Shown here: one piece after another, positions 6,542-12,907 of the stretch
How the letters are laid out: each line of letters begins with the position of its first letter
How positions within the stretch are numbered: position 1 is the stretch's first letter
DNA from: Clostridiales bacterium
GTDB lineage: Bacteria; Bacillota_A; Clostridia; Christensenellales; Aristaeellaceae
Length of the DNA: 12,907 nt
Assembly: GCA_012514855.1 (NCBI GenBank)
Contig: JAAYZL010000048.1
Location: forward strand, 1 to 12,907
Direction: 5' to 3'
Program-made: the position numbers and the translations under genes
Notes under the pieces: model-generated
What the model was told of the DNA's origin: nothing
Databases searched by the model: none
Seen by the model: the letters and a program-made list of their open reading frames with translations, nothing else

Positions 6542-9457
6542 GTGGCCGGGACGAGGTCGCCGAGGACCGGCACCCTGGCGCTGGTCGCCGCGTGCCTGCT
6601 TGCGGTGTGCCTGGGCGCGCTGCTTCAGTACCATGTCCCGTGGCTGCGGAGCGACTCCGAGGCGCCCGGCGACTCGGATTCCCCGGTGCGCCTAAGCGAG
6701 GTCATGACGGCGAACGCCTCGGCGTTTCGGAGCGGCCCCGGCGCGTTTTCGGACTGGGTCGAGATCGAAAACGCCGGCCCGGAGCCGGTAAATCTCGGCG
6801 GGTACACGCTGACCGAGGTCGGGAACATCGTCGACCGGTTCGCGTTTCCCGCGCAGGCGCTCGCAGCCGGAGAATCGGTCGTCGTCTATCTGGACGGCGT
6901 GAAGCGGAATACCGCGGGCTACGCGTTGCACGCCGCGTTCCGACTGAGCGCTTCGGGCGCGGCGCTGGAGCTCCGGGACGCGTCGGGCGCGCTCGCGGAC
7001 GGCGTCGAGATTCCGGAGCTCAACCGCAACGAGGTCTACCGCCGGGGCGCGGACGGGCGGTGGGAGAAAAGCCGCGAATATACGCCCGGCATGGCGAACA
7101 CGCTCGAAAACCACCTGCTGCTCGCGGGCGGGCGCGCGGAGTGCCCGGTCGAGATCAGCGAGCTGATGGCCGCGAACGCGCGCGGCTTTCCGGACGGAGA
7201 GGGGCTCTTCTTCGACTACATAGAGCTTCACAACCGGTCCCCGGGCGCGGTCGACCTCGGGGGATACTTCCTCTCCGACAGCTCGGAAAACCCGGCGAAG
7301 TGGCGCTTCCCGGCGGGGATTTTGATTCCGGCGGGCGAGTATCTCGTCGTCTACGCGTCCGGGCTGTCCGGGATAAACGGCGGCGATGTCCACGCGGGAT
7401 TCAGGCTGTCGAGCGGCGGAGAGGAGGTCGTGCTCTCCGACCCGGACGGCGTGCCCGTCGACGCGGTGAAGTACCCGGCGCTCCTGACCGATCAGGCGTA
7501 CTCGCGCCTCGACGGGGAGTTCACCGTGGCCGCCCCGCCGACGCCCGGCATGGCGAACACGCGGGAGAGCGCCGACGAGCTGCAGCGCTCGTCCGCGGCG
7601 GGCGGCGCGCGGCTCAACGAGATCATGGCCTCGCCGTCGGACGCGGACTACGACTGGCTCGAAATCGCGAACGCGTCCGGCGAAGCGGTCGACCTCTCGG
7701 GCTGGGGGCTCTCCGACGACGCGTCCGAGCCGCGCAAGTGGCGGTTTCCCGAAAATACGGTGCTCGAGCCGGGGCGGTTTCTGGGCGTTTTCCTGTCGGG
7801 GCTCGAGGGGAGGAGCGCGTCCGGCGTTCTGCACGCGGGATTTCGGCTCTCGCAGGCGGGCGGCTACCCGCTGACGCTCTCGAGGCCGGACGGAACGGTC
7901 GCCGACCGCGTGTTCGTTCCGGAGCAGTTCACCGGCGTTTCGTACCAGCGGATGGCGGACGGCAGCTTCCGCTACGCGGGGGCCGCGACGCCGAACGCGG
8001 AAAACGCCTCGGCCGGCTACCTCGGCCGGTGCGGGAGACCGGCGTTCTCCGCAGGCGGCGGGCTGTATCAGGACGGGGAAACGGTCGCGGTCGAGATCGC
8101 GGCGGAGCCGGGCGCGCGCGTCTACTACACGCTGAACTGCGAGGACCCGGACGAGTCCTCGACGCCCTACGCGGGCCCGATTGTTGTCACCGGCACGGCC
8201 GTTTTGCGCGCCCGCGCGTACATGGACGATATGCTCCCGTCGTACGCGGAGTCGCAGACGTACTTGTTCGGCGTCTCGCACACGCTGCGCGTCGTGTCGC
8301 TGGTGTCCGACCCGGACAACCTCGCCGGGCCGAACGGCATCCACGCGAACTACGAGCAGGACTGGGAGCGCGAGGGCCACGTCGAGATCTACGCGCCGGG
8401 CGGCGACAAGGTGCTCTCGGGCGGCTGCGGCCTGAAGCTCCACGGCGCGGACAGCCGGAAGCTGCCGCAGAAGAACTTCAAGGTCATCGCGCGCGGCGAG
8501 TACGGCGCCAACCGCTTCGACGCGGCGCTGTTCTCCGACCGGCCCTACGGGAGCTACCAGTCGTTCATCCTCCGCAGCGGGGCCGAGGAGGGCCCAAAGA
8601 CCCGCATGCGCGACGCGGTGCTGACGGAGCTCGCGAGCGGCACCGGCGTGTTCTACCAGGAGACCGAGATGTGCGCCGTCTACATAAACGGCATCTACTG
8701 GGGCCACTATTACATGCGCGAGCGCATCTCGGCCGCGTCGATCTGCCAGTTCGAGAACTGGGAGGGACAGGAGGACCGGATCGACCTCGTCAAGGGGAAC
8801 GCCTCCGTGCTGCGCGGCAGCGACGAGAGCTACCAGCGGATGCTCTCGTGGGTCGGGAAAAACGGCGTCAAAGACGGCGCCGCGCTGGAGAAGGTCGGCG
8901 AGGTGATCGATCTCGACAACTACATCGCCTACCACGCGCTGCAGATTTTCGTCGGGAACTCCGATACGCTGAACATCAAGCGCTACCGGAACCAGAATGC
9001 CGACGGCAGATGGCGCTGGGCCGTCTACGATTTCGACTGGGCGTTCAACAACGACACGAACTCGATCGGCCGCTGGCTGAACCCCGGCGGCATGGGCGCA
9101 GGCAGGCGAACGGACAACGCGCTGTTCATCGCGCTGATGAAGAACGCGGCGTTCCGCGACCGGTTTCTGACGTTCATCGGCGGGATGATGGCGACCGACT
9201 GGACGACGGAAAAGATTCTTCGGACGATCGAAGAGCGGTACAACGAGCTCCTGCCGGAATTGCCCGCGCAGCTTCGGCGCTGGGGCCAGAGCGAGGCGAA
9301 CTTCCGAAGCGAGCTCGGGGAATTCGTCGACTACGCCAAGGCGCGCCCGAAAAAGCTGATCGGCTATTTCCGCGAGACGCTCTCTTTGAGCGACGCGGAC
9401 ATGGAGAGGTATTTCGGCGACGCGATTCGCCTGATACAGGGGGGAAATGCCATTTGA
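6542..9457 (+). CDS. Membrane-anchored lamin-tail-domain/CotH kinase protein (copy 1)
   Basis: This is a 971-residue protein, starting at GTG 6542. A single N-terminal hydrophobic helix (about 11-28) anchors it, and the rest is predicted to be extracytoplasmic. Three lamin-tail (LTD) immunoglobulin-like repeats follow at about 48-188, 201-341 and 355-489. The first two end in TPGMANT, the third in ATPNAEN. A chitobiase C-terminal-like beta domain comes next (about 507-578; YYTLNCEDPDESSTPYAGPI, LRARAYMDDMLPSY). The CotH kinase-like domain spans about 580-955, with LKLHGADSRKLPQKNFK, NGIYWGHYYMRERI (Glu727), DNYIAYHALQIFVGNSDTLN and YDFDWAF (Asp830, Asp832). In Bacillus CotH, a divergent kinase fold with conserved acidic residues phosphorylates spore coat proteins. 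The motifs look intact, so activity is plausible, but the substrate is unknown. The end overlaps the VTC gene by 4 bases. Confidence 0.93.
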   Translation: MAGTRSPRTGTLALVAACLLAVCLGALLQYHVPWLRSDSEAPGDSDSPVRLSEVMTANASAFRSGPGAFSDWVEIENAGPEPVNLGGYTLTEVGNIVDRFAFPAQALAAGESVVVYLDGVKRNTAGYALHAAFRLSASGAALELRDASGALADGVEIPELNRNEVYRRGADGRWEKSREYTPGMANTLENHLLLAGGRAECPVEISELMAANARGFPDGEGLFFDYIELHNRSPGAVDLGGYFLSDSSENPAKWRFPAGILIPAGEYLVVYASGLSGINGGDVHAGFRLSSGGEEVVLSDPDGVPVDAVKYPALLTDQAYSRLDGEFTVAAPPTPGMANTRESADELQRSSAAGGARLNEIMASPSDADYDWLEIANASGEAVDLSGWGLSDDASEPRKWRFPENTVLEPGRFLGVFLSGLEGRSASGVLHAGFRLSQAGGYPLTLSRPDGTVADRVFVPEQFTGVSYQRMADGSFRYAGAATPNAENASAGYLGRCGRPAFSAGGGLYQDGETVAVEIAAEPGARVYYTLNCEDPDESSTPYAGPIVVTGTAVLRARAYMDDMLPSYAESQTYLFGVSHTLRVVSLVSDPDNLAGPNGIHANYEQDWEREGHVEIYAPGGDKVLSGGCGLKLHGADSRKLPQKNFKVIARGEYGANRFDAALFSDRPYGSYQSFILRSGAEEGPKTRMRDAVLTELASGTGVFYQETEMCAVYINGIYWGHYYMRERISAASICQFENWEGQEDRIDLVKGNASVLRGSDESYQRMLSWVGKNGVKDGAALEKVGEVIDLDNYIAYHALQIFVGNSDTLNIKRYRNQNADGRWRWAVYDFDWAFNNDTNSIGRWLNPGGMGAGRRTDNALFIALMKNAAFRDRFLTFIGGMMATDWTTEKILRTIEERYNELLPELPAQLRRWGQSEANFRSELGEFVDYAKARPKKLIGYFRETLSLSDADMERYFGDAIRLIQGGNAI
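7082..7560 (+). repeat. Identical 20-mers at the ends of lamin-tail repeats
   Basis: ACGCCCGGCATGGCGAACAC, encoding the TPGMANT end of a lamin-tail repeat, occurs unchanged at 7082-7101 and 7541-7560, and a third time at 11502-11521 in the second CotH gene. The surrounding protein repeats are clearly diverged, so nucleotide identity here may mark recent exchange or simply a constrained motif in a codon-biased genome. Confidence 0.6.
9438..9445 (+). promoter_or_regulatory. Ribosome binding site for the TTG start of the VTC gene
   Basis: AGGGGGGA lies 8 bases before TTG 9454, inside the last codons of the CotH gene. No ATG or GTG in the VTC frame is placed near the conserved N-terminus (RHELKYF), so this site supports the TTG start and the TTGA stop/start overlap. 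Confidence 0.65.
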
Positions 9458-10152
9458 ACCGGAAGCAGCCGCCCGCGCGGCACGAGCTGAAGTACTTCAT
9501 CAATCCCGCGGAGCTGGAGGTTCTCAGGCGGCGGCTCCTGTACGCGATGCGGCTCGACAGCCACTGTCCCGGCGGCAGGCCCTACGCCGTGCGCTCGCTG
9601 TACTTCGACGACGCGTTCGATACCGCGTACCTCGACAAGATCGCCGGCACCGAGAACCGCGACAAGTACCGCATACGCATCTACGACCTGTCGGACGCGG
9701 AGATCTTCCTCGAGCGCAAGCGAAAGCTCGGCGACCTGATCCAGAAGAGCTCGCTGCGCATCACCCGGAGGCTCGCCGAGCAGATCATCTCCGGGGAGCC
9801 GCGCGGGCTGCAGAGGGCGGAGAGCCCGCTGCTCCGGGACGTTTACGCGGCGATGCGCACCGGCGCCTGGAAGAGCGCCGTCATCGTCGACTACGACCGC
9901 GTCGCGTTCACCTGTCCCGCGGAGACGACGAGGATCACGTTCGACACGAGGCTTCGAACCGGCATCTCGAGCGCCGACCTGTTCAACCCCGCGATCGCGA
10001 CCGTCACGCCGCACGACCGGGACGTCGAGATCCTCGAGATCAAGTTCGACCGGTACTTCCCGCACCACCTGGGCGCGCTGATCGCGGACATATCCTCGGA
10101 GCGCTCGGCGATCTCGAAATACGTGCTGTGCAGGCGGTATCAGCCGATTTAG
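9454..10152 (+). CDS. VTC domain protein (polyphosphate polymerase/triphosphate tunnel fold)
   Basis: This is a 232-residue soluble protein made up almost wholly of a VTC domain. The tunnel-lining charged residues of the triphosphate tunnel metalloenzyme fold are visible: Glu11-Lys13 in RHELKYF, Arg47 in VRSLYFDD, Arg73 and Arg75 in YRIRIYD, Glu87-Lys91 in LERKRK, Glu195-Lys197 in EILEIKFD, and the terminal SAISKY. The eukaryotic Vtc4 relative makes polyphosphate from ATP; the bacterial versions are annotated as polyphosphate polymerase-domain proteins, with activity rarely tested. It starts at TTG 9454, with TTGA shared with the stop of the CotH gene, so it is translated by coupling. The DUF4956 gene follows after 35 bases, and the two families habitually occur together. 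A metal-dependent triphosphatase activity is the main alternative. Confidence 0.92.
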   Translation: MNRKQPPARHELKYFINPAELEVLRRRLLYAMRLDSHCPGGRPYAVRSLYFDDAFDTAYLDKIAGTENRDKYRIRIYDLSDAEIFLERKRKLGDLIQKSSLRITRRLAEQIISGEPRGLQRAESPLLRDVYAAMRTGAWKSAVIVDYDRVAFTCPAETTRITFDTRLRTGISSADLFNPAIATVTPHDRDVEILEIKFDRYFPHHLGALIADISSERSAISKYVLCRRYQPI

Positions 10153-10187
10153 TATTCCATCCTGCCCATAAACAAAGGAGGATTTCC

Positions 10188-10850
10188 ATGAACAGCAATG
10201 CCATTGCCAACCTCTTCGCGTCCCAGACGATCGAGCCCAGCTCGTGGCTGACGATACTGTTCTCCATCGCGCTGGCCTTCGGCGTGGGGCTCACGGTCGC
10301 GTGGGTGTACCGGGCGAACTTCCGCGGCGTCATGTACTCGTCGAACTTCTTTCTGACGCTGGTTCTCATGACGCTGATCACGACGCCGGTCGTCATGTGC
10401 ATCCGCGATTCGATACAGCTCTCGATGGGCATGGTGGGCGCGCTGTCGATCGTGCGCTTCCGCACCGCCGTCAAGGACCCGCTCGACACCGCCTACATGT
10501 TCTGGTCGCTGACGATGGGAATCCTGCTCGGCGCCGGGCAGTTCTTCCTGACGGGGCTGACGCTCGCGGCGATCGCGCTCCTGATCTCGCTCGTCTCGAG
10601 GATGCAGACCAGGAAGCTCAACAGCTATCTGCTCGTGCTTCGGATGTCCGACGCCGCCGAGCGCGCCGCCGCGCAGGTCGTCAACACCGTGAAATTCCAG
10701 CGGCTGCGCACGAAGACCGTCCAGCAGGGCGCGGTCGAGGCCACCTACGAGGTGCGGCTCGAAAAGACCGACGCGCTCTTGAAGCGCCTGTCGGACATTC
10801 CCGGCGTGCAGGACGCGACGCTGGTCGCCTACACGGGCGAGGGGGCGTAG
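10188..10850 (+). CDS. DUF4956 membrane protein
   Basis: This is a 220-residue protein with an excellent ribosome binding site (AAAGGAGGA, 10174-10182) before ATG 10188. Membrane helices lie near residues 19-41 (WLTILFSIALAFGVGLTVAW) and 50-72 (NFFLTLVLMTLITTPVVMCI). A family-defining stretch, MGMVGALSIVRFRTAVKDPL, then leads into two further hydrophobic segments. The last 75 or so residues form a soluble alpha/beta tail (LEKTDALLKRLSDIPGVQDATLV) that resembles a small ferredoxin-like domain. The biochemical role is unknown. Constant association with VTC-domain proteins suggests a membrane partner, by analogy with the membrane moiety of the yeast VTC complex; this is inference only. Six bases separate its stop from the second CotH gene. 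Confidence 0.9.
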   Translation: MNSNAIANLFASQTIEPSSWLTILFSIALAFGVGLTVAWVYRANFRGVMYSSNFFLTLVLMTLITTPVVMCIRDSIQLSMGMVGALSIVRFRTAVKDPLDTAYMFWSLTMGILLGAGQFFLTGLTLAAIALLISLVSRMQTRKLNSYLLVLRMSDAAERAAAQVVNTVKFQRLRTKTVQQGAVEATYEVRLEKTDALLKRLSDIPGVQDATLVAYTGEGA

Positions 10851-10856
10851 GAATCC

Positions 10857-12907
10857 GTGGCACAGCATATGAACCGGCCGCCCGCCAGGCGCCCTTCCGG
10901 GCAGCGCCCGCCGCAGACGCCCCAAAAAAAGGGCCCGCCGCCGCCCCGCAAGGGCGGGCGCGGATCGCTCGCGCCGCTTTTGATCGTCGCGGCCGCCGTC
11001 GTCGCGCTGGCGTTTCTGCTGCAGTACAGGCTGATGCCCGACGGGTACGGCCTCCAGGTCAGGCAGACCGACGTGCAGACCGTCGCGGAGATCCACGCGT
11101 CGAGGACCGTCCGGCTCTCCGAGATCATGTCCTCGAACGGCTCGGCGCTGCTCAACGAGGAGGGCGAAAGCTGCGACTGGGTCGAGATCGAGAACGCGGG
11201 CTCGTCGGAGGTCAATCTCTCCGGCTGGTCGATCGCGAAGGTCGCGAACTCGGTCAACACGTTTACGTTCCCCGAGCACATATTGAAGCCCGGCGAGTAC
11301 CTCGTGATCTACGCCGACGGGAGGCTTCGCAACACGTCCGGCTACCAGTACCACCTGCCGTTTCGGATTTCGGCGTCCGGCGACACGCTGATGCTGTTCA
11401 ACGCGACCGGAACCGCGGTCGACACCGCGAACGTGCCGGAGCTCAAGCGCAACCAGGTCTACCGGCGCGCGGACGGCGGATGGGAGGTCTCCTCCGAGTA
11501 CACGCCCGGCATGGCGAACACCAACGAGAACTACCGGACGCTGCTCAGCGTGTCGGTCGCGGCGGAGGTGCGCGTAAACGAGCTGATGGCCGTCAACGCG
11601 TCGTATGCAAAGACCGACCGGGGCGTGTTCGACTACATAGAGCTCTATAACATGTCGGCCGTGGACGCGGACCTGACCGGGTGGTATCTGTCCGACAGCC
11701 GCGACAAGCCGACGAAGTGGCGCTTCCCGGACGGCACGGTCGTCCCCGCCGGAGGCTATCTGCTCGTGTACGCGTCGGGGCTCGACGAGGGCCTCCACAC
11801 GAACTTCAAGCTCGCGAGCGAGGGCGAGGACGTCGTGCTCGCGAACGAGAACGGCCAGCCGGTGGACATCGCCTCCTACGACATCCTGCGGACCGACCAG
11901 GCGTACTCGAGGCAGCCGGACGGGAGCTTCTCGACGAGCCTCGCGCCGACGCCGGGCATGGCCAATACGACCGAGAGCGCCGCGCTGATCGAAAGTCAGT
12001 TCGCGGCGCGAAACACAACGGGGGTCTATGTGACCGAGGTCGTCGCCTCGACGAACGCGCAGAGCTACGACTGGGCGGAGATCTACAACGCCTCGGCGGC
12101 CGCGGTCGACCTGTCCGGCTTCGGACTCTCCGACGACGCGGGCCGGCCGCGCAGGTGGCAGTTCCCCGCGGGCACGGTGCTTCAGCCCGGCCAGTACCTC
12201 GGCGTATTTTTTTCGGGGCTCACCGGCAAGAGCAAGTCCGGCGCGATCCACGCGGACTTCCGGCTCGCGGTCGAGGGCGGCTACGGCGTGACGCTCGCGA
12301 CGCCCTCCGGCGAGATATTCGACCGCGTGCCGCTGCCCGAGCAGTTTACCGACGTCAGCTACGGCCGCGTGTCCGGGCAGAGCGGCTTTAGGTATCTCGG
12401 CACCCCGAGCCCCGGAACCGCGAACGGCGGCGACGTCTATTCCGGCAAGGCGCAAATGCCGGAGGCGTCGGTTCCGGGCGGCGTCAAGAGCGCGCCGGTC
12501 GCGGTCGAGCTCGCGGTTCCGGAGGGCGCCAGGGTCCACTACACGCTCGACAGCTCCGCGCCCGACCAGTCGGACACCATCTACACCGGGCCGATCGAAA
12601 TCAGCGCGACGACGGTGCTCCGCGCGCGCGCGTACAAGGAGGGCATGCTCCCCTCCTACGTCGAGACGGAGACGTATCTGTTCGGCGTGTCGCACGACAT
12701 GCGCGTTTTGTCGCTCGTGTGCGAGCCGGACGCGCTGTTCGACGAGGTGAACGGCCTGTACATGCGCGGCCCGAACGCGAGCTCGACCTTCCCGTTTGTC
12801 GGCGCGAACTTCTGGAGGGAGGACGAGATCGAGGGGCACATAGAGATGTACGCGCTCGACGGCTCGCAGATGTTCTCGCAGGGCTGCGGCGTCCGGCTCC
12901 ACGGCCA
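10857..12907 (+). CDS. Membrane-anchored lamin-tail-domain/CotH kinase protein (copy 2), 3' truncated
   Basis: The frame stays open from GTG 10857 to the right edge (683 codons visible). A cytosolic tail of about 38 residues rich in Pro, Arg and Lys (RPPARRPSGQRPPQ) precedes one membrane helix (about 39-57). Three lamin-tail repeats (about 86-222, 238-372 and 390-525) and a chitobiase C-terminal-like beta domain (about 550-611; VHYTLDSSAPDQSDTIYTGP) follow. The CotH domain has only begun (HDMRVLSLVCEPD to GCGVRLHG), so its catalytic motifs are unseen. The order of domains is the same as in copy 1. The CotH start carries an extra loop (MRGPNASSTFPFVGANFW) absent from copy 1. The start is uncertain: GTG 10857 has a TAGGA 3-7 bases upstream, while ATG 10869 lacks any site. 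Confidence 0.9.
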   Translation, partial: MAQHMNRPPARRPSGQRPPQTPQKKGPPPPRKGGRGSLAPLLIVAAAVVALAFLLQYRLMPDGYGLQVRQTDVQTVAEIHASRTVRLSEIMSSNGSALLNEEGESCDWVEIENAGSSEVNLSGWSIAKVANSVNTFTFPEHILKPGEYLVIYADGRLRNTSGYQYHLPFRISASGDTLMLFNATGTAVDTANVPELKRNQVYRRADGGWEVSSEYTPGMANTNENYRTLLSVSVAAEVRVNELMAVNASYAKTDRGVFDYIELYNMSAVDADLTGWYLSDSRDKPTKWRFPDGTVVPAGGYLLVYASGLDEGLHTNFKLASEGEDVVLANENGQPVDIASYDILRTDQAYSRQPDGSFSTSLAPTPGMANTTESAALIESQFAARNTTGVYVTEVVASTNAQSYDWAEIYNASAAAVDLSGFGLSDDAGRPRRWQFPAGTVLQPGQYLGVFFSGLTGKSKSGAIHADFRLAVEGGYGVTLATPSGEIFDRVPLPEQFTDVSYGRVSGQSGFRYLGTPSPGTANGGDVYSGKAQMPEASVPGGVKSAPVAVELAVPEGARVHYTLDSSAPDQSDTIYTGPIEISATTVLRARAYKEGMLPSYVETETYLFGVSHDMRVLSLVCEPDALFDEVNGLYMRGPNASSTFPFVGANFWREDEIEGHIEMYALDGSQMFSQGCGVRLHG

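Noticed and set aside
6592..10152. A single 1186-codon open frame running through the first CotH gene into the VTC gene, suggesting a giant fusion.
   Set aside because: Its first 950 or so codons are an Arg/Gly/Ala-rich shadow of the CotH frame; only the last 232 codons (from TTG 9454) show a real family. GC-rich DNA leaves such frames free of stops.
10149..12902. A 917-codon open frame on the minus strand opposite the second CotH gene.
   Set aside because: Its composition is Arg/Val/Leu/His-rich with no recognisable domain or ribosome binding site. It mirrors the third-position GC bias of the plus-strand CotH gene.

Overview
The window comes from the chromosome of a high-GC, spore-forming member of the Bacillota, most likely a Clostridia lineage of the Christensenellales or Oscillospirales type. 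The evidence for this is a GerW/YtfJ-family sporulation gene, Gram-positive ribosome binding sites (AGGAGG-like, with ATG, GTG and TTG starts), sigma-A-like promoters, and strongly G/C-biased third codon positions. The genus cannot be fixed from the sequence alone.

Left region (1-1825, + strand). The window opens inside a cell-wall hydrolase or endolysin, of which only the peptidoglycan-binding and SH3 parts are present. A phage-type holin overlaps its end by 8 bp. No terminator is visible before a DUF2953 (YtfI-like) gene and the sporulation gene gerW/ytfJ. A phage-like lysis cassette therefore sits directly against a sporulation gene pair. A perfect 15-bp hairpin with T-tracts (1834-1875) closes this block and separates it from the convergent gene.

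Middle region (1884-3430). A secreted parvulin-type (PrsA/SurA-like) foldase is encoded on the minus strand. Its promoter region is shared with a consensus sigma-A promoter (TTGACA-N16-TATAAT) that drives everything to the right. A tandem 8-bp direct repeat lies between the two divergent promoters.

Right region (3431-12907, + strand). Six genes lie head to tail with small gaps: a DUF1385 (YqhQ-like) membrane protein, an LTA synthase-family membrane phosphotransferase, a membrane-anchored lamin-tail/CotH-kinase protein, a VTC (polyphosphate polymerase-type) protein, a DUF4956 membrane protein, and a second lamin-tail/CotH protein that runs off the window. VTC-DUF4956-CotH is a recurrent combination in bacteria. 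Here it is bracketed by two paralogous CotH proteins and preceded by an LtaS-like enzyme. The set reads as an envelope phosphate-chemistry module: LtaS-type transfer of phosphoglycerol outside the membrane, CotH-type phosphorylation outside the membrane, and a cytosolic triphosphate/polyphosphate enzyme paired with a membrane partner. That joint function is inference; the individual family assignments are well supported. No tRNA, rRNA, CRISPR array, insertion sequence or replication origin was seen.
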